The position numbers and the translations under genes are program-made. Under the pieces are notes generated by a model. The model was not told the DNA's origin. It searched no databases and saw nothing but the letters and a program-made list of their open reading frames with translations. From NCBI RefSeq assembly GCF_024722015.1, contig NZ_JANQBD010000046.1, positions 1 to 43,217 on the forward strand: 43,217 nt of DNA. Reading direction: 5' to 3'. This document shows positions 8,695-16,605 of this stretch, piece after piece. The stretch is from Paenibacillus radicis (ex Xue et al. 2023) (GTDB lineage: Bacteria; Bacillota; Bacilli; Paenibacillales; NBRC-103111). Numbering within the stretch: the stretch's first letter is position 1; each line of letters starts with the position of its first letter.

Positions 8695-11600
8695 GTGAGT
8701 GAAGATAAAATCCGGATGACGGTAGATATATTTGGCAGCCAATATAAGCTGGTTGCCCAGACGAACGTTACATATATGAAGCGGGTAGCTGCGCAAGTCA
8801 ATGAACAAATGCATAAAATTGCCGCGGGATCCCCGCGATTGGATACGCCGAAGATTGCTGTGTTAGCGGCGGTACATATGGCTAGTGATTATTTTAAAAT
8901 GCAGGAGGAGCTGGAGCAATCTCTTGATAAACAGCGGCAGCTGGAGCAATCCCGAGAGGATCTCAGCAAGCTCCAAGAACAGCATACGCTGCTTCAGCAG
9001 CAGTTGGTAGGCGAGCAGGGACGAATACAGCAATTGGAATCGGTCAGCCAAGGTCTGGAAGCTGAGAAGAAGCAAGTGAAAGCTGAGGTGGAAAAGCTTC
9101 GCGAGGCTGCGATTCAATCGAAGCAGCAGCAGGAGCGGTTGGAAGCGAATTATCGAACCGAGCGAGAGAACCGCAGTCAAGCTGTAGAACAGCTGCAGGC
9201 TGTACAGAAGGAAGCCGCTGAGCTTCAGGAGCTGAACAAGTTACAGGAAGCGGAGCTTGCGGCGGGAACAGAGCGATCAGCTGCATTGGAACAGCGATTG
9301 GTGAAGCAGTCCGAGGAGAAGAAACAGCAGGATCAGCGGATTGAGCAGCAGTTGAAGGAGCAGCGCAGCCTGCGCGGCCAATTGGAAGAGAAGCAAAGCC
9401 AACTGAATAAACAAGGGGAGGCACAACGGAAGTTAGAACAGCAGCTGCAGCAGGAGCAAGGACAGCTGCAAACCTTACGGTCCCAGTTGGAGGAACAGCA
9501 AGGCGAGGTGCAGGAACTGGAAGCTCTTTGCAACAGCCGACAGCAGCAGCTGGAGGAGCTGAGTCTGCAGAACGATCAACTGCAGGAGCAAGTACGCGAA
9601 CATCTGCAAGAGTATGAATTGCAGCTTGAACTATACAATGAGCTCCAGGTTGAGCTTAAACAAGAGCAGGATCGTGGTCGTGTAAGTGAGGAGCAGTTGC
9701 AAGAGCAGCATGAACAGAAGAGGCAGCTGCAGGTACAGCTCGGCCATCAAGCTGAGGAAGGACGTCTTCTGCAAGAGCGTCTGGAGCAGGAAAGAGCGAA
9801 AAACGAGCTAGCGCTGCAGGAGCAGCGTGAGTTGCAAGAGCGTCTAGAGCGACAGCTGGCGGAAGAGCGCGAGTCGAGCGAGTTAGCGCTACTAGAGAAG
9901 CAAGAGAGTTTGGAGCAGCAGTTGGCGCAGGTGCGCGAGCAAAGCGTGGAAGAGCAGCGTGAGCTGCAAGAGCGTCTGGAGCGACAGCTTGCGGAGGAGC
10001 GCGAAGTGAGCGAGTTAGTGCTAATGGAGCAGCAGGAGCGTCTGGAGCAGCAACTGGCACAGCTGCGCGAGCAAAGCGTGCAAGAGCAGCGTGAGCTGCA
10101 AGAACGTCTGGAGCGACAGCTGGCGGAAGAGCGCGAAGCGAGCGAGCTAGCGCTGCAAGAGAAGCAAGAGAGCTTGGAGCAGCAGTTGGCGCAGATGCGT
10201 GAGCAAAGCGTGCAAGAGCAGCGTGAGCAGCAAGAACGTCTGGAGCGACAGCTGGCGGAAGAGCGCGAAGCGAGCGAGCTAGCGCTAATGGAACAGCAGG
10301 AGCGTCTGGAGCAGCAGCTGGCGCAGATGCGCGAGCAAAGCGTGCAAGAGCAGCGTGAGCAGCAAGAACGTCTGGAGCGACAGTTGGCGGAAGAGCGCGA
10401 AGCGAGCGAGTTAGCGCAAATGGAGCAGCAGGAGCGTCTGGAGCAGCAGCTGGCGCAAGTGCGAGAGCAAAGCGTGCAAGAGCAGCGTGAGCAGCAAGAA
10501 CGTCTGGAGCGACAGTTGGCGGAAGAGCGCGAAGCGAGCGAGTTAGCGCTAATGGAGCAGCAGGAGCGTCTGGAGCAGCAGCTGGCGCAGGTGCGCGAGC
10601 AAAGCGTGCAAGAGCAGCGTGAGCAGCAAGAGCGTCTGGAGCGGCAGCTGGCGGAAGAGCGCGAGTCGAGCGAGTTAGCGCTAATGGAACAGCAAGAGCG
10701 TCTGGAGCGACAGCTGGCGGAAGAGCGCGAAGCGAGTGAGCTAGCGCAAATGGAGCAGCAGGAGCGTCTGGAGCAGCAGCTGGCGCAAGTGCGAGAGCAA
10801 AGCGTGCAAGAGCAGCGTGAGCAGCAAGAGCGTCTGGAGCGACAGCTGGCGGAGGAGCGCGAAGCGAGCGAGCTAGCGCTAATGGAGCAGCAGGAGCGCC
10901 TTGAGCAGCAACTGGCGCAAGTGCGCGAACAAAGCGCGCAAGAGCAGCGTGAGCAGCAAGAGCGTCTGGAGCGACAGCTGGCGGAAGAGCGCGAGTCGAG
11001 CGAGCTAGCGCTGCAGGAGAAGCAAGAGAGCTTGGAGCAGCAGCTGGCACAGGTGCGTGAGCAAAGCGCGCAAGAGCAGCGTGAGCTGCAGGAACGTCTG
11101 GAGCGACAGCTGGCGGAGGAGCGAGAGTCGAGCGAGCTAGCGTTAATGGAACAGCAAGAGCGTCTGGAGCAGCAGCTGGCGCAGGTGCGCGAACAAAGCG
11201 CGCAAGAGCAGCGTGAACAGCAAGAGCGACTGGAGCGACAGCTGGCGGAAGAGCGAGAGTCGAGCGAGCTAGCGCTGCAGGAGAAGCAAGAGAGCTTGGA
11301 GCAGCAGCTGGCACAGGTGCGCGAGCAAAGCGCGCAAGAGCAGCGTGAGCTGCAGGAACGTCTGGAGCGACAGCTGGCGGAAGAGCGCGAAGCGAGCGAG
11401 CTAGCGCTGCAGGAGGAGCAAGAGAGCTTGGAGCAGCAGCTGGCACAGGTGCGCGAGCAAAGCGCGCAAGAACAGCGTGAGCTGCAGGAACGTCTGGAGC
11501 GACAGTTGGTGGAGGAGCGTGAAGCGAGCGAGCTAGCGCTGCAGGAGAAGCAAGAGAGCTTGGAGCAGCAGCTGACGCAGGTGCGCGAACAAAGCGAGCA

Positions 11601-13014
11601 AGAGCAGCGCGAGCTGCAAGCACATTTGGAGCGACAGCTGGCGGAAGAGCGCGAAGCGAGCGAGCTAGCGCTGCAGGAGAAGCAAGAGAGCTTGGAGCAG
11701 CAGCTGGCACAGATGCGCGAGCAAAGCGCGCAAGAGCAGCGCGAGTTGCAAGAGCGTCTGGAGCGACAGCTGGCGAATGAGCGCGAAGCGAGTGAGCTAG
11801 CGCTGCAAGAGAAGCAAGAGAGCTTGGAGCAGCAGCTGGCGCAATTGCGCGAGCAAAGCGTGCAAGAGCAGCGCGAGCAGCAGGCACGTCTGGAGCGACA
11901 GCTGGCGGAAGAGCGTGAAGCGAGCGAGCTAGCGCTAATGGAGCAGCAGGAGCTTCAGGAGAAGCAGCGCAAGCAAAATGAAGCAGTTGCAGCTCAATTG
12001 CAGGCTCAGCTAGAAGCACAGCGGGAGCAATTCGCTGAGCAGCAGCGTCAGCTGGATAGCGCGTTGGAGGAGGCTCAGCTGCTACAGGAGCTGCAAGATG
12101 AGCTGCAGTCGCAGCATGAAAGTCTAGAAAAGCAGCTTCAGGAGCAGTATGCTCAAAGCGCACAAGCACTTCGCGAGCGAGATGAGCGCTATGCTCTTCT
12201 AGAGCAGGAGCTGCGTCAGCGTGGAGAACGGCTTGTAGAGCAGCAGCAGCAGCTTACGACTATGCAAGAGGAACATCGCGGATTATTGTCGCAATTCCGT
12301 GAGCAGCAAGCTTATCAGCAGCAGCTGCAGGATACTGTCGGTCAATGGCAACGCCGCAGCGATGAACTGACCAAGCAGATCGAGGAGCAGCGCAGTCAAT
12401 TGAATGGACAACGCGAAGAGTTGGAACTTCAAGAGGAGCTCTACAGCGAGCTTGAAGGCCAGTTTACCGAGCTGCAAGCCAGTTTAAAGCAGCAGGAGGG
12501 TCAGAGCCGCGAAGCGATAATGAAGCTGGAAGAACGTTGCCATTCGCTGCAAGAGCAGCTTCAAGGGCAAGGGGAAGCAGCAGCAGCGCTTGAAGCTCAA
12601 CTTCAGCAAGGTACTGGTCAATATGCAGCGCTTGAGCGTGAATATCTCGAACAATTGGAGCATAACCAAGCATTGGATAAGCTTCAGGAGGAACAACAGG
12701 GGCGAATTGAACTTTTGGAGCAGCAGTCCAGACAATGGCAGACCCGTACGGACGAATTATCTGGAGAGGCCGAGAAGATCCGCCGTCAGTTTACAAGCCA
12801 GCAAGAAGAATTGCTGCTGCAAATAGAGCTATATAATGAGCTGCAGGACAAATATGATGAACAGACTCAACAGCATCATTCACTGCAAAATGAATACATG
12901 AGCCATCAAGAGCGTGCTGAACGGATTTTCACGGAGCTCGGGGAACTGAAATCCGAATATGAAAAGCTGCAAACCGAATACAACGAATGGATTGAGCTTG
13001 TAGAAAAGGAATAG
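8695..13014 (+). CDS. zapA: ZapA-family division protein with giant coiled-coil extension
   Basis: 1439 residues from a GTG start with AAAGGAGAG upstream. Residues about 1-80 (MTVDIFGSQYKLVAQT, TPKIAVLAAVHMASDY) match the ZapA domain, which binds FtsZ and bundles protofilaments at the Z-ring; ordinary ZapA proteins are about 85-150 residues. From about residue 80 to the end the protein is an unbroken Gln/Glu/Leu/Arg-rich coiled coil with no membrane segment or signal peptide. Residues 382-1085 are sixteen-fold tandem repeats of 44 residues. An LQxELYxELQ-like motif recurs outside the array near residues 310, 1246 and 1376. The pheT-zapA-cvpA order matches Bacillales, supporting orthology. An extended helix this long would reach roughly 200 nm (inference, 0.15 nm per residue). 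Confidence 0.85.
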   Translation: MSEDKIRMTVDIFGSQYKLVAQTNVTYMKRVAAQVNEQMHKIAAGSPRLDTPKIAVLAAVHMASDYFKMQEELEQSLDKQRQLEQSREDLSKLQEQHTLLQQQLVGEQGRIQQLESVSQGLEAEKKQVKAEVEKLREAAIQSKQQQERLEANYRTERENRSQAVEQLQAVQKEAAELQELNKLQEAELAAGTERSAALEQRLVKQSEEKKQQDQRIEQQLKEQRSLRGQLEEKQSQLNKQGEAQRKLEQQLQQEQGQLQTLRSQLEEQQGEVQELEALCNSRQQQLEELSLQNDQLQEQVREHLQEYELQLELYNELQVELKQEQDRGRVSEEQLQEQHEQKRQLQVQLGHQAEEGRLLQERLEQERAKNELALQEQRELQERLERQLAEERESSELALLEKQESLEQQLAQVREQSVEEQRELQERLERQLAEEREVSELVLMEQQERLEQQLAQLREQSVQEQRELQERLERQLAEEREASELALQEKQESLEQQLAQMREQSVQEQREQQERLERQLAEEREASELALMEQQERLEQQLAQMREQSVQEQREQQERLERQLAEEREASELAQMEQQERLEQQLAQVREQSVQEQREQQERLERQLAEEREASELALMEQQERLEQQLAQVREQSVQEQREQQERLERQLAEERESSELALMEQQERLERQLAEEREASELAQMEQQERLEQQLAQVREQSVQEQREQQERLERQLAEEREASELALMEQQERLEQQLAQVREQSAQEQREQQERLERQLAEERESSELALQEKQESLEQQLAQVREQSAQEQRELQERLERQLAEERESSELALMEQQERLEQQLAQVREQSAQEQREQQERLERQLAEERESSELALQEKQESLEQQLAQVREQSAQEQRELQERLERQLAEEREASELALQEEQESLEQQLAQVREQSAQEQRELQERLERQLVEEREASELALQEKQESLEQQLTQVREQSEQEQRELQAHLERQLAEEREASELALQEKQESLEQQLAQMREQSAQEQRELQERLERQLANEREASELALQEKQESLEQQLAQLREQSVQEQREQQARLERQLAEEREASELALMEQQELQEKQRKQNEAVAAQLQAQLEAQREQFAEQQRQLDSALEEAQLLQELQDELQSQHESLEKQLQEQYAQSAQALRERDERYALLEQELRQRGERLVEQQQQLTTMQEEHRGLLSQFREQQAYQQQLQDTVGQWQRRSDELTKQIEEQRSQLNGQREELELQEELYSELEGQFTELQASLKQQEGQSREAIMKLEERCHSLQEQLQGQGEAAAALEAQLQQGTGQYAALEREYLEQLEHNQALDKLQEEQQGRIELLEQQSRQWQTRTDELSGEAEKIRRQFTSQQEELLLQIELYNELQDKYDEQTQQHHSLQNEYMSHQERAERIFTELGELKSEYEKLQTEYNEWIELVEKE
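9838..11949 (+). repeat. 132-bp tandem repeat array inside zapA
   Basis: 2112 bp in exact multiples of 66 bp: 15 full 132-bp units plus two 66-bp half units (the seventh unit, and the last at 11884-11949). Each full unit encodes 44 residues, for example RLERQLAEERE, ASELALMEQQE, RLEQQLAQVRE and QSVQEQREQQE, which is four hendecads. Two subtypes occur: one with ALMEQQERLEQQ, dominant in units 4-9, and one with ALQEKQESLEQQ, dominant in units 12-16. The block distribution points to segmental duplication. All copies keep frame. Confidence 0.95.
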
Positions 13015-13040
13015 AATAAAGGCATAAGTGAGGAAGCAGC

Positions 13041-13586
13041 ATGAACGGATTGGATTGGGCGGCCGTTGTTTTAACGGTAGCTGGCACCATGTTAGGGTAT
13101 TACCGTGGGTTAGTCAGTCAGCTAGTATCCGTCGCAGGTTTATTTATCGCTTATGTTGTGGCATTTGCCTTTTATCGCGATGCAGCACCTTGGATTGCCG
13201 AGGTGCTGTCTTTGCCTTCATATGAGACTTACAAGAAATATGAGTTTCTTGTCAAAGGACTTAACCTGGATGCTTATATGTACAATGCCATTGCGTTTGC
13301 TCTGCTGCTTTTCGGAGTAAAACTGGCTCTAAGCATAGTCGGGCGGGTACTGAACTGGATAGCATTGACACCGGGAATCAAAATGTTTAACAAATGGAGC
13401 GGCGGCTTGTTAGGCTTCGCTGAAGCAGTGCTGCTTGTAATTATTGCTGTACAAGTAATGACAGTTATACCGAATGATACGGCACAACGCTTGCTGAAGG
13501 GATCCACAACAGCCCCGTATATTCTGAACGCATTGCCTTCTGTCACGGATAAGCTTCATGAGCTGTGGAACAAGAAAAATGTGTAG
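13041..13586 (+). CDS. cvpA: CvpA family membrane protein
   Basis: 181 residues with about four membrane segments (roughly 5-25, 28-48, 77-98, 120-142). The N-terminus NGLDWAAVVLTVAGTMLGYYRGLVSQ and the central ALSIVGRVLNWI and KWSGGLLGFAEAVLL segments fit the CvpA/YshB family, whose role in Bacillales is unclear (colicin V production homologue in E. coli). GTGAGGAAGCAGC precedes the ATG. It starts 27 bases after zapA and very likely shares its transcript, as in B. subtilis. Confidence 0.9.
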   Translation: MNGLDWAAVVLTVAGTMLGYYRGLVSQLVSVAGLFIAYVVAFAFYRDAAPWIAEVLSLPSYETYKKYEFLVKGLNLDAYMYNAIAFALLLFGVKLALSIVGRVLNWIALTPGIKMFNKWSGGLLGFAEAVLLVIIAVQVMTVIPNDTAQRLLKGSTTAPYILNALPSVTDKLHELWNKKNV

Positions 13587-13646
13587 TAGTGAGGTTGAGG
13601 GCATTATACAGTTCATATCATCCACATAGTAACCATTGTTAATGGG

Positions 13647-13693
13647 AAAACGGTTTTATGCGAAATGATTCGCGAACAAAACCGTTTTTTTAT
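13647..13693 (+). terminator. Terminator after cvpA
   Basis: AAAACGGTTTT pairs with AAAACCGTTTT around a loop that itself contains GCGAA/TTCGC; it is followed by TTTTTT. It ends the zapA-cvpA unit. Confidence 0.9.
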
Positions 13694-13807
13694 TTTGAGC
13701 TTTTTCTGCAAAATGAAGCCACTGCACTTATCGTTAACTAATCGAATTTTATTTTAGCTATCATATATATATGAATACATTCATTTGAATTTAAGGAGGG
13801 AAGTAAT

Positions 13808-15188
13808 GTGATACAACGTACTCTTCGGCAAGTAGAAGAAATGTGTTTCGGAGAAGGCTTGGAGGACTCATTTTTAGAAACAGTGGTTCAAGGCGTTTCT
13901 ATAGATTCAAGAACTATTGAAGCTGGGTCTTTGTTTGTGCCCATTGTTAGGTTGAAAAACGGGCATGATTTCGTTAAAGAGGCCATTCTAAAAGGTGCTG
14001 CGGCGTCACTTTGGCAAAAGGATCAACCTGATCCGCCTCAAGGCATTCCATTAATCTTCGTAGATGATTGTGTAGCAGCTCTTCAGCATTTGGCGAGTTC
14101 TTATCGAAAACAGCTGTCAATAAAAGTAATCGCTATTACAGGAAGTAATGGGAAAACTACAACCAAGGATATGGTAAGCTCAATCGCAGAGACTACTTAC
14201 AAAGTCCATAAAACTAAAGGAAACCTTAACAGCCAGATCGGGCTGCCTTTAACTCTTCTTGAGATAAAGGAAAATGTGGAGGTAGTCGTTCTTGAGTTAG
14301 GGATGAGCGAACGCGGACAGATTGAACGGCTGTCAAAGATAGCCAACCCTGATATAGCTGTAATTACAATGATTGGACTTTCTCATTTATCATCTTTAGG
14401 ATCCATAGAGGAAATAGCGGCGGCTAAGCTGGAAATAGCAAAAGGGTTGCAGAGTAATGGTGTTCTTGTGTTCAATGGTGATGAGCCGTTGTTGAAAAAA
14501 TGGAATAAATGAACTACAACTTTCCAGCTCCATTCGGATAGTTCATTTTGGAGTAGATGAATCAAATGATTATTATGCGACTGCTATTCAACAGCAGGAT
14601 GAAGCTACTTCATTTAGAGTAAATACATTTAATGAACCTTGCAAGATTCCAATCCTTGGTAAACATAATGTTCAGAATGCCCTTGCTTCCATAGCTGTTG
14701 GCTCAATTCTGGGCATTCCAACAAACCGCATAAGGATGGGATTGGCGCAATTACAAATGACCGGAATGAGAATGGAAAAGGTGGAGTCTGAAGCTGGATT
14801 TACGATTATAAATGATGCCTGGAATGCAAGCCCTGTATCCGTGAGGGCAGCCATTGAAACTTTCGAGGAGCTGCAAGGATATAATCGCAAATTTTTAGTA
14901 TTGGGTGATATGCTGGAGTTAGGTGAGCTTGAAAAACAATTTCATAGGGAAATAGGGGAGAGCATCAACCCAGATAAAGTCGACTATCTATTTACATTAG
15001 GTGAGCTGGCCAAAGAAATGGCTATAGAAGCAACCAAAAAATTCAAAAATACTGATCGTGTCAAAGCTTTTCAACATAAAAAAGAAGCAATCCAAGAGAT
15101 CCGTAAGATTATCCGGTCACAAGATATACTTTTGGTAAAGGGCTCCCGAGGGATGCAATTAGAGGAAATTGTTTGGGAACTTTCTTAA
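13808..15188 (+). pseudogene. murF: murF-like Mur ligase interrupted by one frameshift
   Basis: Two frames together make a full-length (about 460 residues) UDP-MurNAc-tripeptide:D-Ala-D-Ala ligase. The first, 13808-14512, contains the ATP loop ITGSNGKTTTKDM and LELGMSERGQ. The second continues at 14511 (ELQLSSSIRIVHFGVDE), through LGKHNVQNALASIAVG and INDAWNASPVSVRAAIE, to KGSRGMQLEE at 15188. Removing one A at about 14507-14509 (or in the A-run 14495-14500) restores one frame; otherwise the first product stops at a TGA at 14510. Domains are otherwise intact, so this is either a recent mutation, a sequencing error, or slippage. AAGGAGGG precedes the start. The essential murF is usually in the dcw cluster, so this may be a paralogue. 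Confidence 0.85.
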
Positions 15189-15221
15189 GAAATAATGGTG
15201 TTGAACTCTCTTTTTCGCACA

Positions 15222-15268
15222 CAAAAAAGCCGACTTCCCTGCTGCAAGCTTGAGGGATAGTCGGCTTA
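15222..15268 (-). terminator. Terminator of the cupredoxin gene
   Basis: AAGCCGACTATCCCT (minus strand, from 15267) pairs with AGGGAAGTCGGCTT and runs into TTTTTT at 15222-15228 on the minus strand. It lies between convergent murF and the cupredoxin gene. Confidence 0.85.
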
Positions 15269-15292
15269 TGTAATTACATGGATTGGTTAAGC

Positions 15293-15688
15293 TTAGCTTT
15301 CAACAATCAGCTTGGATTTCATAGTCATGTGTCCTTGACCGCAAGGGACGGAGCAAATGATGTCATAAGTGCCTTCTTTGTCGGCTTTGAAGGTTGCTGT
15401 CTTTGTGTTGCCGTCAAGTTTAACGCTCAAGCCTTTAATTTCAACGCCATGCATTCCTTCTTTGTTCTCCAGGGTAACTTTAATATCCTGGCCTTTTTTT
15501 ACTTTGTATTCAGCTTGGTCAAATTTAAAGTTCGATGCAACGAGCTTTAAATCTTGCGAAGCCGCGGAGCTTGCACCGCCTGCTGCTCCAGCAGGAGCGG
15601 CTGGCGCTTTTGTCTCTTCTTTTTTACCGCAAGCGGAAATCGCGAACACCAAACATACAGCCATGGCTAATACGATTAATTTTTTCAT
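15293..15688 (-). CDS. CuA-type cupredoxin lipoprotein
   Basis: 131 residues. A signal peptide ends at lipobox ISAC (Cys20), followed by an Ala/Gly/Pro linker to about residue 44 and one cupredoxin domain. Ligand candidates are His80 (MHGVEI), Cys112, Cys116, His120 and Met123 (CSVPCGQGHMTM). The C-x3-C-x3-H-x2-M spacing equals the binuclear CuA site of cytochrome c oxidase subunit II, although no membrane segments or other oxidase parts are present. A lipid-anchored electron carrier or copper-handling protein is likely. The start is ATG 15688, with GGAGGG seven bases upstream. It stands alone between two terminators. Confidence 0.85.
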   Translation of the reverse strand: MKKLIVLAMAVCLVFAISACGKKEETKAPAAPAGAAGGASSAASQDLKLVASNFKFDQAEYKVKKGQDIKVTLENKEGMHGVEIKGLSVKLDGNTKTATFKADKEGTYDIICSVPCGQGHMTMKSKLIVES

Positions 15689-15863
15689 CAAATAACCCTC
15701 CGTTATAAAAATAAATTTATTTTATAACGCAATCTTACATGATCTGCGCAGGGTTTGCAGTGACAATAAGGTGACAAAAAAATGATGTATTTACGAACAA
15801 AAACCAGCACTATGCGATTAATCATGGACATTTGTCGGATTGTATGTACAACGCTTCCTATAC

Positions 15864-15905
15864 AAAAAAATCAGCCTTGCGAGATGATCCGCAGGCTGAT
15901 TTTTT
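15864..15905 (-). terminator. Bidirectional terminator
   Basis: AAAAAAATCAGCCTGCGG-like arms (minus strand) pair around GATC/ATCTC; A-runs flank the left arm and T-runs the right. It sits just past the stop of the leftward YvlD-like gene, so it mainly serves that gene. The stretch 15689-15863 holds the cupredoxin upstream region; I see no gene there. Confidence 0.8.
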
Positions 15906-15929
15906 CGCTGTCCCTCCACAAGCACATGA

Positions 15930-16298
15930 TTAATTGCGTTTCTCGTGCCCGGAGAGACCTTGTTCAAAGGGAGTTTTGACTGGGATGAACAAATCAATTA
16001 TCCCGATGACTAGGGCCGCCAGCAGCGCACCAATAATACTTGTCGTAACACCGCTGACTATAAATTGTGCAAGCCAGATGATGACCGCGCTTGTAATGAA
16101 ACCTACAATTCCGCGGCCGAATGGTGTAATTCGTTTGCCGAATATACCCTCAATGACCCAAGCGGCAACAGCAATGACCAATGCCAAGAAAAAGGCACTC
16201 CAGAAACCGCCAACTTCAAAAGCCGGAACGATAAAGCTCACAAACATTAGCACCAAAGCAGATACGATAAACCGGATTAAATGTCCAATCAAATGCAT
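15930..16298 (-). CDS. YvlD-like small membrane protein (phage holin family IV type)
   Basis: 122 residues with four hydrophobic segments separated by short turns; segments include FIVSALVLMFVSFIVPAF and ALVIAVAAWVIEGIFG. This matches the YvlD / 'holin superfamily IV' membrane proteins. In B. subtilis yvlD belongs to a sigma-W-controlled operon, but no sigma-W motif was seen here. ATG 16298 is preceded by AAAAGGAGGT with good spacing; an upstream in-frame start at 16379 would add 27 polar residues and has no site. The exact role is unknown; despite the name there is no sign of phage genes nearby. Confidence 0.75.
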   Translation of the reverse strand: MHLIGHLIRFIVSALVLMFVSFIVPAFEVGGFWSAFFLALVIAVAAWVIEGIFGKRITPFGRGIVGFITSAVIIWLAQFIVSGVTTSIIGALLAALVIGIIDLFIPVKTPFEQGLSGHEKRN

Positions 16299-16605
16299 CG
16301 CTGATACCTCCTTTTGGGAATAGCGGATCGTGATCCGCAGCACGTTATATTGGCTTTTGTTCGTCAATGTGTTCGACATCGTTTAATCGGTGCACATCAT
16401 ATTATGTTCCTTGTGAAAACTGCTTATGTAGACCATTATTTGGTCGCTGCAGGGCGAAAATGACTTTATTTGAAAATTAGCTAATCCCTCTTGTCTTGGA
16501 TATAATATAATAGAGAGAAGTTTTTACAATATCAGGTATATTGGCATTAAGCTTTAGCTGCTATGCGAATATCCTGTGTATAGGAAAGAAAGGCAGGAAG
16601 CGGAA

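Noticed and set aside
9656..12169. 837-residue Ala/Pro-rich open frame opposite zapA
   Set aside because: It is the mirror of the 132-bp repeats: the coding-strand codon pattern excludes stops in this antisense frame. No ribosome site or known domain, and the sense protein is a clear ZapA fusion.
15278..15695. Two plus-strand frames opposite the cupredoxin gene
   Set aside because: The minus-strand gene has a signal peptide, lipobox and CuA ligands; the opposite frames lack ribosome sites and motifs.
15930..16298. Prophage holin
   Set aside because: Although the fold is named after holins, there is no lysin, no other phage gene, and the YvlD-type chromosomal family explains it.
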